A stretch of 59,380 nucleotides of DNA from a virus. The notes under the pieces were generated by a model. That model did no database searches. It worked only from the letters and a program-made list of their open reading frames with translations, and was not told the DNA's origin. This document shows positions 1 through 7,961 of the stretch, one piece after another. Location: positions 1-59,380 of the IMG/VR virus record IMGVR_UViG_3300046010_007017; one strand, 5' to 3'. Within the stretch, counting starts at the first letter, position 1. Each line of letters opens with the position of its first letter. Made by a program: the position numbers and the translations under genes.

Positions 1-160
1 ACATTTCTTCAGCTATTCCTAATAATTCAGCTATAATTAGTAAAGCACCAGCTAGTGGTAATTTACCAAATATTAAAGCAAATCCAGCTCCAAATCTGAA
101 GCCGGATTTAACTAAGCTAATATAAAAGTGCCAATTTGTATTTGATTCTTTTTCTTGCAT
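1..160 (-). CDS. small membrane protein, partial at window edge
   Basis: The reading frame opens with ATG at 158-160 and stays open to the window edge, so only the first 53 residues are visible and the C-terminus is missing. The visible part begins MQEKESNTNW, then has a hydrophobic stretch rich in Gly, Ala, Leu and Ile (about residues 24-48), which suggests a membrane segment or amphipathic helix. It lies 2 bases downstream of folE in the direction of transcription and is probably co-transcribed with it. I do not recognise the family, and function is unknown. Confidence 0.6.
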   Translation of the reverse strand, partial: MQEKESNTNWHFYISLVKSGFRFGAGFALIFGKLPLAGALLIIAELLGIAEEM

Positions 161-162
161 AA

Positions 163-795
163 TTAGAATTTTGTTCCATTTACTTCAATCGCGTGTAAGA
201 ATTCTTCACGAATTAAATTATCTTTTTCCATAAACACACCACTAAATTTGTTTGTAGTCATTACAGAGCCATGTTTGATACCTCTATGTGAGCAACATGT
301 ATGCTTACAAGCAATACTAACTGCTACTGAATCACATACCATTTTATTAGCAATATAATCATGAATTTGTGTTGTTAATGATTCTTGCATTTGTGGTCTA
401 CGTCCAAACCATTCAACAATACGATTTAATTTACTTAAACCAATAACGTTTTCTGCTGGTACATAAGCTACTGTAGCATAACCTGTAAATGCTAAGTTGT
501 GGTGAGCACACATACTAACAATAGGAATACCTGATTGAATTACTAGTCCATCATATCCTTCATCATTAGGGAATACTGTAATGTTTGGTTCATCAGTAAC
601 AGAACCTACGATTAAGTCTTTTAACCATGCTTTAGCTACACGTCTTGGTGTATCTACTGTTTGTCTATCAGCTGTGTAGTCAAATCCTACTGCATTAAGG
701 AAATTTCCATATGCTTTAGCTGCTTTATCAATCATCTGCTCAATCTCTTTTGGTGTACGAGCCATACTACCATTTGATTTTTTTAATAACTCCAT
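163..795 (-). CDS. folE: GTP cyclohydrolase I (FolE)
   Basis: This 210-residue protein should convert GTP to 7,8-dihydroneopterin triphosphate, the first step shared by folate and 7-deazaguanine synthesis. The family core is visible: CAHH at residues 96-99 (family CEHH), GLSKLNRIVEWF, RRPQMQESLTTQI, and HTCCSHRG near 165-172. Predicted zinc ligands C96, H99 and C167 are all kept. The start at 795 is supported by a host-type promoter 18 bases upstream and an A-rich leader; the internal Met11 is a possible alternative start. QueD, QueE, QueC and a DpdA-like enzyme elsewhere in the window suggest that it feeds preQ0 synthesis for DNA modification rather than folate. It is separated from the que cluster by about 9 kb of membrane and secreted protein genes. 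Confidence 0.93.
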   Translation of the reverse strand: MELLKKSNGSMARTPKEIEQMIDKAAKAYGNFLNAVGFDYTADRQTVDTPRRVAKAWLKDLIVGSVTDEPNITVFPNDEGYDGLVIQSGIPIVSMCAHHNLAFTGYATVAYVPAENVIGLSKLNRIVEWFGRRPQMQESLTTQIHDYIANKMVCDSVAVSIACKHTCCSHRGIKHGSVMTTNKFSGVFMEKDNLIREEFLHAIEVNGTKF

Positions 796-812
796 ATATT
801 TTATTTTATGGT

Positions 813-844
813 TAAATGTACGATAACTTATTTAGTCTACCAAA
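813..844 (-). promoter_or_regulatory. host-type (Bacteroidota-like) promoter of folE
   Basis: On the minus strand this reads TTTGG, 19 bases, TACATTTA. It matches the Bacteroidota primary-sigma pattern (TTTG near -33, TAnnTTTG near -7) and four other sites in the window with identical spacing. The -7-like box ends 18 bases before the folE start. The -33-like box overlaps the last codons of the upstream gene. Confidence 0.72.
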
Positions 845-846
845 TT

Positions 847-2175
847 TTATAAATTCATTCTTGAACCTATTAGGAAAAAATTCATCAGCGGCATTGATGT
901 GTTTGTAGAACCATTTAATTTATAGTTAAATGCAGCCGCAAAGCGTTTCGATATTTTATAATTTATCGATGTTCCCAATATAATACCAACATTTTTGTCT
1001 TTAGCTAATATATTTGTTTGTATATTATATGTTATAGGAGAACTCATAACGAATATTTCAGGCGATAACGCTAATTTTTTATTTATCTGGTATGGTTTCA
1101 TCCAAAATCCAGTTAATGAATATGAAGTTAATGGAGTTGTTTGGGTTCCCTTAAGTAATAGTCCCAATACAGATAAATTATACCCCATTGTTCCGTACTT
1201 TGCTGTTGGTAAAATGTGGGTGTATCCCACCATTGTCATATAATTTCCATTCATATACGCATTTGTAAATGAATAGTTGTCTATTGACTCAATTTTGCCC
1301 TTATCAAAGTTCATCTTAGTATATGATGCGGATATGGCAAATTGTTTTAAATTAGACCAAATCATAGTATTAGCGCTCCAACTTGATTCACCTGTCATAG
1401 ATGATTGAGATATACCTAGTGATGCTATTCCTGTATATTGCTTATCTGCTCCTTCCCCTACTGTCAAGTCAGAAGCAAACATTATAGGATTTATCCTTGC
1501 TTGCTCTTTTTTACTCCCCTTTTTATCTTCTTTCTTTTCTTCTTTTTTATCTTCTTTCTTTTCTTCTTTAGACTCAGATTTTTTTTCCTCCTTCGATTCG
1601 CTCTTGCTTTCGCTCTTGCTTTCGCTTGAACTGCTGCTTTCTGATTTGCTCTCGGATGAGGATGTACCCCCAGAAGACGAAGACGAAGATTCCGAAGATG
1701 AAGAAGATGAAGATGTTGATGCAGATGATGATGAAGCTGATGAAGCTGATGAAGATGCTGCGCTTGAAGCACTTGAACTTGCGGATGAAGCTGCTGAACT
1801 TGCTGCTGATGAAGCAGCGGATGAAGCTGCTGAACTTGCTGCTGATGCCGCGGCTGATGCTGCTGCTGACGCTGCTTGACTTACCGTTTGCGTTATAGTC
1901 TGCTGAGTTGTTTGGCTTATAGGGCATGGGGTTGAAAATATTTCATTAATCCATTTAGTTACTGCTCCTGAAGCAAAATCGGCATAGGTAAATGTTTTAA
2001 ACTTATTTCTAATAAGTACTACTACACCAGATTGATTTGAAGCAATTGGAACTAATACTGTGTATACTTTGTTATCACATGGATCAATATATGTTTGAAC
2101 AATACTTTGGCCGTTAGCCTTATTAGCTATTAAAAACATAACTAATATAGTAAAAGCTAACGGCCATTTTTTCAT
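847..2175 (-). CDS. secreted Ser/Ala- and Lys/Glu-rich protein with C-terminal beta-barrel-like domain
   Basis: The 442-residue product starts with a signal peptide (residues 1 to about 22, MKKWPLAFTILVMFLIANKA, then NG|QS). A short domain with two cysteines (C33, C84) follows. Residues 99-221 are low complexity and change gradually from Ala/Ser to Ser to Ser/Lys/Glu. Residues 222-442 have alternating polar and aromatic strands (motifs such as SYTKMNF, NYKISKRFAAAFNYKLNG) and end in NL, resembling an outer-membrane beta-barrel. It overlaps the preceding 34-residue gene by one base and lies downstream of a CsgG-like gene, so an outer-membrane or cell-surface role is plausible. I do not recognise the family. 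Confidence 0.8.
   Translation of the reverse strand: MKKWPLAFTILVMFLIANKANGQSIVQTYIDPCDNKVYTVLVPIASNQSGVVVLIRNKFKTFTYADFASGAVTKWINEIFSTPCPISQTTQQTITQTVSQAASAAASAAASAASSAASSAASSAASSAASSASSSASSAASSSASSASSSSASTSSSSSSSESSSSSSGGTSSSESKSESSSSSESKSESKSESKEEKKSESKEEKKEDKKEEKKEDKKGSKKEQARINPIMFASDLTVGEGADKQYTGIASLGISQSSMTGESSWSANTMIWSNLKQFAISASYTKMNFDKGKIESIDNYSFTNAYMNGNYMTMVGYTHILPTAKYGTMGYNLSVLGLLLKGTQTTPLTSYSLTGFWMKPYQINKKLALSPEIFVMSSPITYNIQTNILAKDKNVGIILGTSINYKISKRFAAAFNYKLNGSTNTSMPLMNFFLIGSRMNL
1513..1881 (-). repeat. low-complexity Ala/Ser to Lys/Glu coding repeat
   Basis: This stretch encodes residues 99-221 of the secreted protein as imperfect AAS/SSA units followed by SESK, KEEKK and KEDKK units. 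On the plus strand it is a purine-rich tract (GAAGATGAAG-type) next to a TTCTTTTC tract. Such tracts can change length by slippage. Confidence 0.8.
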
Positions 2176-2279
2176 TAGTATTTTTTAAGAATCTCTAAAT
2201 TAGCTTTAACTAATTCAGCTTTCTTCATCCCGGAACGTCTACTACGCATTGGGCGTTTTTTCTTTGCTGCTGTTCCCAT
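2175..2279 (-). CDS. 34-residue basic protein
   Basis: A short ORF starts at ATG 2277-2279 and encodes a Lys/Arg-rich peptide, MGTAAKKKRPMRSRRSGMKK followed by an amphipathic tail ending LEILKKY. Its stop TAA shares one base with the ATG of the next gene (TAATG), an arrangement typical of translational coupling. It fills the gap between the CsgG-like gene and the low-complexity surface protein. The composition suggests binding to nucleic acid or acidic surfaces, but there is no family match and function is unknown. Confidence 0.5.
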   Translation of the reverse strand: MGTAAKKKRPMRSRRSGMKKAELVKANLEILKKY

Positions 2280-2282
2280 TGT

Positions 2283-3005
2283 TTAGTTTTTAAATATTCC
2301 TTTTTTAACCATTCTATCTAAAATTCTAGCACACGCAATATCTAATGCTTTCTTAGTTGCGATAGAAATAGTTGATTGATTGAATTTAATTGGATCTATA
2401 GTTGCATCTGATAATAATGTTAATTGTCTATTTGTAGTTGCTTCACCTAAGCCACTTGCACCGAACACTACACCTGTTTCTGCATCTGTAAATCTAACTT
2501 GCAAACCTAATCTTGTTACCATGTTATCTTTAATACCATCTTTTAGATTGATGGTTTCATCTTCTGATACTGAGTAGTCATATACTTCAATAGTTACAAA
2601 GTATTCTGCTAAATTGATTTTACCTCTACCATCTAGTTTATTTTCAGATATTCCAGCTTGTGATGCTTGAAATTGCTTAACCATTCTATTTTTAATTTCC
2701 GTTTTGTCTTCGGTGAATTTAAAACGATTAAGATTTTCTAAATATTCCATTGTGATATTAGCAACACCTAACCCAACACGTTTTTCTTTTAGTTCAGGAT
2801 ACATTTCATACATCTCGTCTGAAATGCCTGCTTTTAAAATTTGAATAGGAATTTGTGGGCCTTCATAATCTAAGAATTGAGAAATATCAATCTTAGTTTC
2901 AAATGATGCTTTATATTGTTCTGTTTTTGTTACTCCTATTGTTTGAGCAACAGCCACAACACTGCTTAGTAAAAATAAACTTAATAATATCAATAATTTT
3001 TTCAT
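2283..3005 (-). CDS. CsgG-like outer-membrane secretion channel protein
   Basis: The 240-residue protein has a clear signal peptide (MKKLLILLSLFLLSSVVAVAQ) and then a CsgG-type alpha/beta body. Recognisable parts are a leader of hydrophobic strands, GLGVANITMEYLENLNRFKF, the helix EIKNRMVKQFQASQAG, a strand LAEYFVTIEVYDYSV, and the late helix ATKKALDIACARILDRMVKK. Bacterial CsgG is a lipoprotein that forms the curli secretion pore in the outer membrane. Here no cysteine follows the signal peptide, so lipidation is not expected. CsgG homologues are known in several marine T4-like phages. Neighbours (lipoprotein, holin candidates, endolysin) suggest a role in envelope permeability or release. 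The family call is from sequence pattern only. Confidence 0.68.
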   Translation of the reverse strand: MKKLLILLSLFLLSSVVAVAQTIGVTKTEQYKASFETKIDISQFLDYEGPQIPIQILKAGISDEMYEMYPELKEKRVGLGVANITMEYLENLNRFKFTEDKTEIKNRMVKQFQASQAGISENKLDGRGKINLAEYFVTIEVYDYSVSEDETINLKDGIKDNMVTRLGLQVRFTDAETGVVFGASGLGEATTNRQLTLLSDATIDPIKFNQSTISIATKKALDIACARILDRMVKKGIFKN

Positions 3006-3008
3006 ACA

Positions 3009-3302
3009 TTATCTGTTTCTTGGTTGTCTTGGTTGTCTTGGGGGTAAAGGACGATATTGTGGTCTCTGTGGGATTACAATAGGACGTCTTTGAGGTATAA
3101 CTATTGGTCTTTGTCTTTGAATAATAATAGGATTGTAAAAAGGAACACCCCATCCATAATTGAAAAAGAATGGAGATGGGGTGTATATATTATCATATAT
3201 TACTCTTTGTTTTTTTACAACTGAATCTTTCTGATCAACGTAAACGTACTGTACAGGTGTACAGCTTGCTAATAATAGTATACCAAGTAATAACTTTTTC
3301 AT
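3009..3302 (-). CDS. Pro/Arg-rich lipoprotein
   Basis: This 97-residue protein starts MKKLLLGILLLASC, a type II signal peptide with the lipobox LASC, so the mature protein should begin with a lipidated Cys14. The C-terminal half is rich in Pro, Arg and Gln with repeated PIVIPQR-like units and ends PRQPRQPRNR. It sits 3 bases upstream of the CsgG-like gene. A lipid-anchored, basic, extended protein in a lysis-type neighbourhood could act as an outer-membrane spanin or a peptidoglycan-binding linker. That is inference from composition and context. Confidence 0.65.
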   Translation of the reverse strand: MKKLLLGILLLASCTPVQYVYVDQKDSVVKKQRVIYDNIYTPSPFFFNYGWGVPFYNPIIIQRQRPIVIPQRRPIVIPQRPQYRPLPPRQPRQPRNR

Positions 3303-3313
3303 GTGTTTAGATT

Positions 3314-3922
3314 TTAGTGTGTATCATCATGTGATTCTTTTAATAAACCACATTTTTGGCATTCTAAATATCCGTCCCCATCTGCGTCTCCCCAAACGTG
3401 AACACATTGTCTGTGAGCTTTCATTTCATGCTCTAATTTAAGCTTTTCCATTTCTTGCTCGTGCTCTTGTTCATCTACTTCAAGCATTTGTCTATGTTCT
3501 TGTTCGTCTTTAGTTAAGTCATAGTTTTGTTTATTTTCAACTACTGCTAATTCTCTTGCTGCTGCTGCACCTTGAACGAATGCATCTGGAATTAATGGAG
3601 TAAATGGTTTGTTACTTTCTTTAATGTCATTAACACTACCTAAGCTAACACCATCTTCTTCATCCATTTTCTGTACTAACATCTTATCCTTATCAGTGTC
3701 ACTAAACCAGTAATCTATGATTTTACCATAGCTACCAATGAAGGCACCTAACAATAACATTAATAACTCTTTCCATGCTGCGGCCATTGGTGTTTGTAAT
3801 GTAATTGCAATAAATATACCTGCAATAATGATTAAAAATCCACCTAATACCATTGCTGTGATGTACCATCTACGGGACATCATTTTATTTAATAATTCTT
3901 TAAATCCTGTTGGTTGTTGCAT
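3314..3922 (-). CDS. two-TM membrane protein with C-terminal zinc/calcium-type motif (holin candidate)
   Basis: The 202-residue protein has two hydrophobic helices in its first 75 residues (around AMVLGGFLIIIAGIFIAITL and LLMLLLGAFIGSYGKI). A charged His/Glu-rich helical region follows (EQEHRQMLEVDEQEHEQEME). The C-terminus has a DADGDGYLECQKCGL segment preceded by a Cys and His, which could bind zinc or calcium. Two N-terminal TM helices and the position just downstream of the endolysin region make it a holin candidate, but the long cytoplasmic tail is unusual for a holin. Confidence 0.6.
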   Translation of the reverse strand: MQQPTGFKELLNKMMSRRWYITAMVLGGFLIIIAGIFIAITLQTPMAAAWKELLMLLLGAFIGSYGKIIDYWFSDTDKDKMLVQKMDEEDGVSLGSVNDIKESNKPFTPLIPDAFVQGAAAARELAVVENKQNYDLTKDEQEHRQMLEVDEQEHEQEMEKLKLEHEMKAHRQCVHVWGDADGDGYLECQKCGLLKESHDDTH

Positions 3923-3942
3923 ACTTTATTTTTTAATGTTTA

Positions 3943-4248
3943 TTACCACTGTGCTGGTTTCTCTTTAAACTCATCAGCTTCTTTCTTAGGTTTAGCTGGA
4001 GCTGCTGGTTTAGTTGCTGCTTCTTTCTCCTTAATAATTACTGTTTTACCACCTGCAGCTTGAGACTGTTGGTTAGAGTTTGTAATATTAATTACTGGGG
4101 CAGCTGCTGCTGGAGTTGCTTCCTTATCATCACCACCTGTTAATTTTGTTGTAAACCAACCACCTACACCTAAAGTGATAGTAGATACTAATCCGATAAG
4201 AATATTCTTAAGGGAAGTACCAGTGCTTTCTTTTTGTTCTTCTGACAT
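3943..4248 (-). CDS. single-TM lysis-region protein
   Basis: The 101-residue protein has one hydrophobic segment (NILIGLVSTITLGVGGWFTT, about residues 15-34). An Ala/Pro/Lys-rich tail follows, with repeated AAPAKPKK-like units. It lies between the GH19 endolysin gene (8 bases upstream) and the two-TM protein. The topology, one TM plus an extended charged Pro-rich arm, resembles inner-membrane spanins or small holins. No family is recognised. Confidence 0.6.
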   Translation of the reverse strand: MSEEQKESTGTSLKNILIGLVSTITLGVGGWFTTKLTGGDDKEATPAAAAPVINITNSNQQSQAAGGKTVIIKEKEAATKPAAPAKPKKEADEFKEKPAQW

Positions 4249-4255
4249 TGTTTTA

Positions 4256-4855
4256 TTATTTTAATAGTTCGTAATATTCTTTAAAGTGTTTGATACGATC
4301 AGCTAAACCAATTGTACCTCCGTTAACACGTTTAGTAATCATTGTTACTACTGCGTCTGTTGATCCTTGATCTGCTAATTTGTGTAAGTTATTTTTAGTG
4401 AAAAACCATGCTGCTGAAAGTAAAGCATATTCATTTGCTACTTTTTCAGGAGCAGCAGTTAAATCTTCATTAATCGCTTTACCAAATGCGGTATAGTTAT
4501 CTTTACCTGTTAACTGGATATACCCACGTCCACAATATTTTGCTCCATCACCTGATGCTTCAGGTCCGTTACCCATTCTACCACCATATACTTTATTGGC
4601 AATTTTTTGTGGGTTTCTAGCGTAAGCGGCTGCTGCTGCTTCTGTTGGGAAATACTTTTTAAAGATACCATTTAAACCTTTTGCAGAGTAGTTTAAATTT
4701 TCTTTTGTTAAGCGGAAACCGCCACTTTCATGTCCACACTGTGCTAAGAAATGAGCTAAACGCAATGGCGTATTAAGCTGAAATTTGGCTGCTGTGTCAG
4801 GGATCATTGCTAATACCTTATCAGGTATATGTCCTTTTAATTTGTCTAAATTCAT
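4256..4855 (-). CDS. endolysin, glycoside hydrolase family 19
   Basis: The 199-residue protein matches GH19 chitinase-like endolysins that cleave the peptidoglycan sugar backbone. Visible landmarks are FLAQCGHESGGF with the likely catalytic Glu43, LNYSAKGLNGIFKKYFP, and the hallmark GRGYIQLTGKDNY near residues 109-121. No signal peptide is present, so release to the periplasm should need a holin. Two membrane protein genes flank it directly (4869-5108 and 3943-4248). Length is typical of a single-domain phage GH19 endolysin. Confidence 0.9.
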   Translation of the reverse strand: MNLDKLKGHIPDKVLAMIPDTAAKFQLNTPLRLAHFLAQCGHESGGFRLTKENLNYSAKGLNGIFKKYFPTEAAAAAYARNPQKIANKVYGGRMGNGPEASGDGAKYCGRGYIQLTGKDNYTAFGKAINEDLTAAPEKVANEYALLSAAWFFTKNNLHKLADQGSTDAVVTMITKRVNGGTIGLADRIKHFKEYYELLK

Positions 4856-4868
4856 AGTCTATTTAATT

Positions 4869-5108
4869 TTAATTATCACCTTTTTTGTTAATCCATTTGT
4901 CAACTGATGCTATACCAAAACAAGCAATTGTTAACATTTTAAATGAATCAAAGATAAATTCATTAACTAACAATGGCATGTTCATCCATCCTGTAACAAT
5001 ATCTGCTACAGCGAATATCACCATAATTACAAAAGACGCAAAACCAATTACTGCTTTTTCATTGATAGAATTGCTATCATTGAATAAATCATAGAAGAAT
5101 TTTTTCAT
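4869..5108 (-). CDS. holin-like small membrane protein (two TM)
   Basis: The 79-residue protein has two hydrophobic helices (around VIGFASFVIMVIFAVADIVT and FKMLTIACFGIASV) and short charged ends (MKKFFYDLF at the start, WINKKGDN at the end). It lies 13 bases upstream of the GH19 endolysin gene, the usual place for a holin. Size and topology fit a class II-type holin. The specific family is not recognised. Confidence 0.65.
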   Translation of the reverse strand: MKKFFYDLFNDSNSINEKAVIGFASFVIMVIFAVADIVTGWMNMPLLVNEFIFDSFKMLTIACFGIASVDKWINKKGDN

Positions 5109-5114
5109 ACTTTT

Positions 5115-5498
5115 TTACTTTTTAATTGTTATAAAACTTTTTATTTCAGTTCCTTTAACATCAATAAGAATCAATGCATAGTCACCGTTATTTAAATCTG
5201 ATAAATTGTAATTTTTTGTTGTTATATTATTTTCTGCTGTAAATCCAAATACTTTAGATGGATCTTCACTACCAAATGGTACAATTTGTACTGAATATTT
5301 TGCATCAGGTGTTGTTGCAAATTCAACTGTTATGTTACCTGTTGTTAAGGCTGGTATTATTTTATTGATAGATGTAGATGTAGATTTTACTCCTAAATCT
5401 ATTGTGTAAGGAGTATCAAATGTCTTTCTACAGCTAGTAGCTATTAGTACTGTTAAAAATGATAACCCTAGTAATCTTAATATTGTTTTTTGTTTCAT
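5115..5498 (-). CDS. lipoprotein of unknown function
   Basis: The 127-residue protein starts MKQKTILRLLGLSFLTVLIA followed by TSC, a lipobox with Cys23 as the likely lipidated residue. The rest is short beta strands (GNITVEFATTPDAKYSVQIV, YALILIDVKGTEIKSFITI), suggesting a small immunoglobulin-like or beta-sandwich domain. It follows the cohesin/dockerin-like secreted protein by one base and is probably translated with it, so the two may form one surface assembly. Function unknown. Confidence 0.6.
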   Translation of the reverse strand: MKQKTILRLLGLSFLTVLIATSCRKTFDTPYTIDLGVKSTSTSINKIIPALTTGNITVEFATTPDAKYSVQIVPFGSEDPSKVFGFTAENNITTKNYNLSDLNNGDYALILIDVKGTEIKSFITIKK

Positions 5499-5499
5499 T

Positions 5500-7248
5500 T
5501 TAAAAATTATTGTATCCTGTTAGTTTAATTGTTGTTGTATTTAAATTAATACCTAATTGACTTCCTTTATTATCACTAGCATCTAAGTTTTGTGTAATTT
5601 TAATTCTAGTATTTAAATCAACTCCTTCTCCTATTGATGAAAACTTTAATTTGAATGGTGCTGAAATGCCATTGATAGGAGTTTTTAATTCTTTATCAAT
5701 CGCTCCAAAACGTAATACACCGTTCTTTAGATTAACAAACACAAACCATGTATTAGGTACCTCAGACTTTATTTCTTCAAACTTTACTTTAGTAGGATCA
5801 TATACTACTTCAAACTGTAAAGCAGATACATTATTGTTTTTAGCATCTATATTAAATGGTATCTCAATGTTATTTGATACTACTGTTAAATTATTTAAAT
5901 TAACGTCAATTATAGGTAACGACGGGTTTACTGTATTAACTGAAAGTGATTTAAATATTATATCGTTAATTGAATTTGTTTGAATTTGGTTATTTACTAC
6001 AACTTGAGAACTATGTGATCTGTTTATGTCTCCAGGAATTACATACTTTAAATCTAAGTTAATAGCCGTATCTCTAGTTTTAAATTTAACTTTATGGTCA
6101 TTCCAATCTAGAGGTAAAGCTAAGGTTGTAGCAGCAGTAGCAGTATCAAAAAATGCTTTTGTAAATGTAGGTATACCTGTTGTAGTAGAACCTACTTGAG
6201 GATTAACAACAGTATCAGCACCTACTGCTTGGGCAAACAATAAAGCTAAATCACCTCCATCAAACTTACCATTTCGATTAAGATCTGAGGCGAAATATCC
6301 CATACCTGTTTTCATAGAAGTATTAGTAAACGTGCCGTCTAAATTTTGTTTATTAAATTCAGTTTGTGCTGCTGTGTAGTCAGATACTGTTATTGCTTTA
6401 TTTAAAGTTCCTGCTAATGTATCGCTAGGTAAATAAGCTAATGCATAGTATGTTGTATTAGGTAATACTTGACTACTTACATAAAATGAACCATCTTGTC
6501 TTATAGAAGGCCATGCTTTAACTTGAGAAGTAGCTGAGTCTATAATGGCAAGTACTGGATGGTATCCGGTAATTAGATTGGTATTGATTTGAAATGTGCC
6601 TTTAATTAATGCGTTAGTTGATGGATCTAAATCTACCCAAGCCGAATTTGGTTTAGGCATTGTAACAGTTTTTACACTACCAACATTGTCCCAACCGTAA
6701 GCAAAGTTGTAATAGATAGAATCATAAGCAAATCCCGCCTGAACAGTTTCTACTTTAAACAATAACTGCGCTAGTAAACCATCATTCAAATCAGTTTGAT
6801 TTCCATTAGGTGTAGCTATGTTGATGTTAATACGGTTAATTGCTCTAGATTGTCCTTGTATGTAATTATAACTAGCATACTGTGCATTCACAAGACCATC
6901 CTCAGTATTATTATTAGCGTTATCTATCCAGTTATAGCCTGGGTAGTAGTTGTTAACAACGGATGTGGTAGCGCCTGTTGGTAAAGAAGCGCCTTGAGTA
7001 CCGGCTGTTGGAAATCCTACTCCAATTAAGTTAATAGCTGATATTTGGTGTTGGAAGTCTAAGTAGAAATTACGTAGACGAGATTGATTGTTCTTAAACA
7101 TTAAGTTAAGAACTATGGTATCTCCTTTCTCAATTACACCTCCATTTTTATCTGTAGTGATTGTGTTAGGGGATATCTTTAATTCAGCAATTTGAGCTTG
7201 TGCGCTCAGACTGATTACTGTCAGTAATACTGCTAATATTTTATTCAT
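5500..7248 (-). CDS. secreted cohesin/dockerin-like protein
   Basis: The 582-residue protein has a signal peptide (MNKILAVLLTVISLSAQAQ). An N-terminal beta-rich domain begins ELKISPNTITTDKNGGVI. Near the middle is a dockerin-like calcium loop, DLNRNGKFDGGDLALLF, and a weaker second element, PGDINRSHSSQVV. The C-terminal part (about residues 440-580) is cohesin-like, with ALQFEVVYDPTKVKFEEI, LRFGAIDKE and PFKLKFSS. Cohesin-dockerin pairs normally assemble extracellular complexes. One polypeptide carrying both types could self-associate or bind host surface scaffolds. The start overlaps the previous stop by one base (7248) and a lipoprotein gene follows directly. The domain call rests on motifs only. 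Confidence 0.65.
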   Translation of the reverse strand: MNKILAVLLTVISLSAQAQIAELKISPNTITTDKNGGVIEKGDTIVLNLMFKNNQSRLRNFYLDFQHQISAINLIGVGFPTAGTQGASLPTGATTSVVNNYYPGYNWIDNANNNTEDGLVNAQYASYNYIQGQSRAINRININIATPNGNQTDLNDGLLAQLLFKVETVQAGFAYDSIYYNFAYGWDNVGSVKTVTMPKPNSAWVDLDPSTNALIKGTFQINTNLITGYHPVLAIIDSATSQVKAWPSIRQDGSFYVSSQVLPNTTYYALAYLPSDTLAGTLNKAITVSDYTAAQTEFNKQNLDGTFTNTSMKTGMGYFASDLNRNGKFDGGDLALLFAQAVGADTVVNPQVGSTTTGIPTFTKAFFDTATAATTLALPLDWNDHKVKFKTRDTAINLDLKYVIPGDINRSHSSQVVVNNQIQTNSINDIIFKSLSVNTVNPSLPIIDVNLNNLTVVSNNIEIPFNIDAKNNNVSALQFEVVYDPTKVKFEEIKSEVPNTWFVFVNLKNGVLRFGAIDKELKTPINGISAPFKLKFSSIGEGVDLNTRIKITQNLDASDNKGSQLGINLNTTTIKLTGYNNF

Positions 7249-7889
7249 TATTTACTCTCAAATAGTTTAGTGATTAGTTTATCACAACTTTTCTTAAGCG
7301 CATTGCTTAAACTTGTTTGATTGAACTTACCACCTTCATCTATTATGAGTGTAGACATAGAGATTTCAGATGATGATTCTTCAACTAAAACCTCTTTAAC
7401 CTTTTTGTCATTCTTATATAAAATTCCTTTCATACGAATAACAACTTCCTCTTCATTTTTGTGAAATACGGAGATATTCTTTTTTGTATTTAAAACGTCT
7501 AAATAGACGATTTGTACTTGCAATTTATACGGTGCACTTGGTGCTAAATCGTATCCTTTTTCTTGTAAAAATTCTTCTAACACATTTTTTACACCAAATT
7601 CTAATTGTCTATTACCTGCTAAGGCACCTACTTTAACGTTATTTGTTACACCATCAACCCAAATGTGTTCTTCGGCATTATACCAAACATTACCCGGTGA
7701 ATTTTTGAATGTACCATTAAATTTCCAATCTAATTCATGTGCAATCTGTGATACTAATTTACTATGTCCACTAAATTCTAATGTAAGTGCTACAATCTGT
7801 ATTAGTAAAGCTGAGATGACAAATACCACCACCAGTCTTAATGCAACTAGTGTAAGTTTTTCTTTTAAAAATGTTACAGCTTTTATCAT
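7248..7889 (-). CDS. membrane-anchored protein, unknown
   Basis: The 213-residue protein begins MIKAVTFLKEKLTLVALRLV, with one strong N-terminal TM helix (VVVFVISALLIQIVALTL). A soluble domain follows with conserved-looking strands (LQVQIVYLDVL, EVVIRMKGILYKND) and ends KSCDKLITKLFESK. I place the start at ATG 7887-7889, because an upstream TTG at 7946 would put the promoter-like motif at 7914-7923 inside the gene. The downstream secreted protein starts in its stop codon. The soluble part has weak resemblance to outer-membrane-stress or CsgG-type alpha/beta domains, but I make no family call. Confidence 0.65.
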   Translation of the reverse strand: MIKAVTFLKEKLTLVALRLVVVFVISALLIQIVALTLEFSGHSKLVSQIAHELDWKFNGTFKNSPGNVWYNAEEHIWVDGVTNNVKVGALAGNRQLEFGVKNVLEEFLQEKGYDLAPSAPYKLQVQIVYLDVLNTKKNISVFHKNEEEVVIRMKGILYKNDKKVKEVLVEESSSEISMSTLIIDEGGKFNQTSLSNALKKSCDKLITKLFESK

Positions 7890-7913
7890 AAAATAAAATA
7901 AAATGAGGTCGGT

Positions 7914-7923
7914 GATAAATAAT
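7914..7923 (-). promoter_or_regulatory. late-type promoter motif (ATTATTTATC)
   Basis: This is a variant of the TATTTAT-core motif on the coding strand, 25 bases before the start chosen at 7889. The following bases ACC match the context of the copy at 48308-48317. Confidence 0.45.
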
Positions 7924-7961
7924 AAAATATCACTAACCCCTTGCAATATATATGTATTTTT

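Noticed and set aside
1604-1898. Open frames on the plus strand in the low-complexity tract
   Set aside because: They encode only Asp/Glu/Ala, Met/Leu/Lys repeats that mirror the Ser/Ala and Lys/Glu tract of the minus-strand gene, with no start context or neighbours on that strand.
7890-7946. Upstream TTG start for the membrane protein at 7248-7889
   Set aside because: It would place the late-type motif (7914-7923) inside the gene, and ATG at 7889 has an A-rich leader and a clear TM start.
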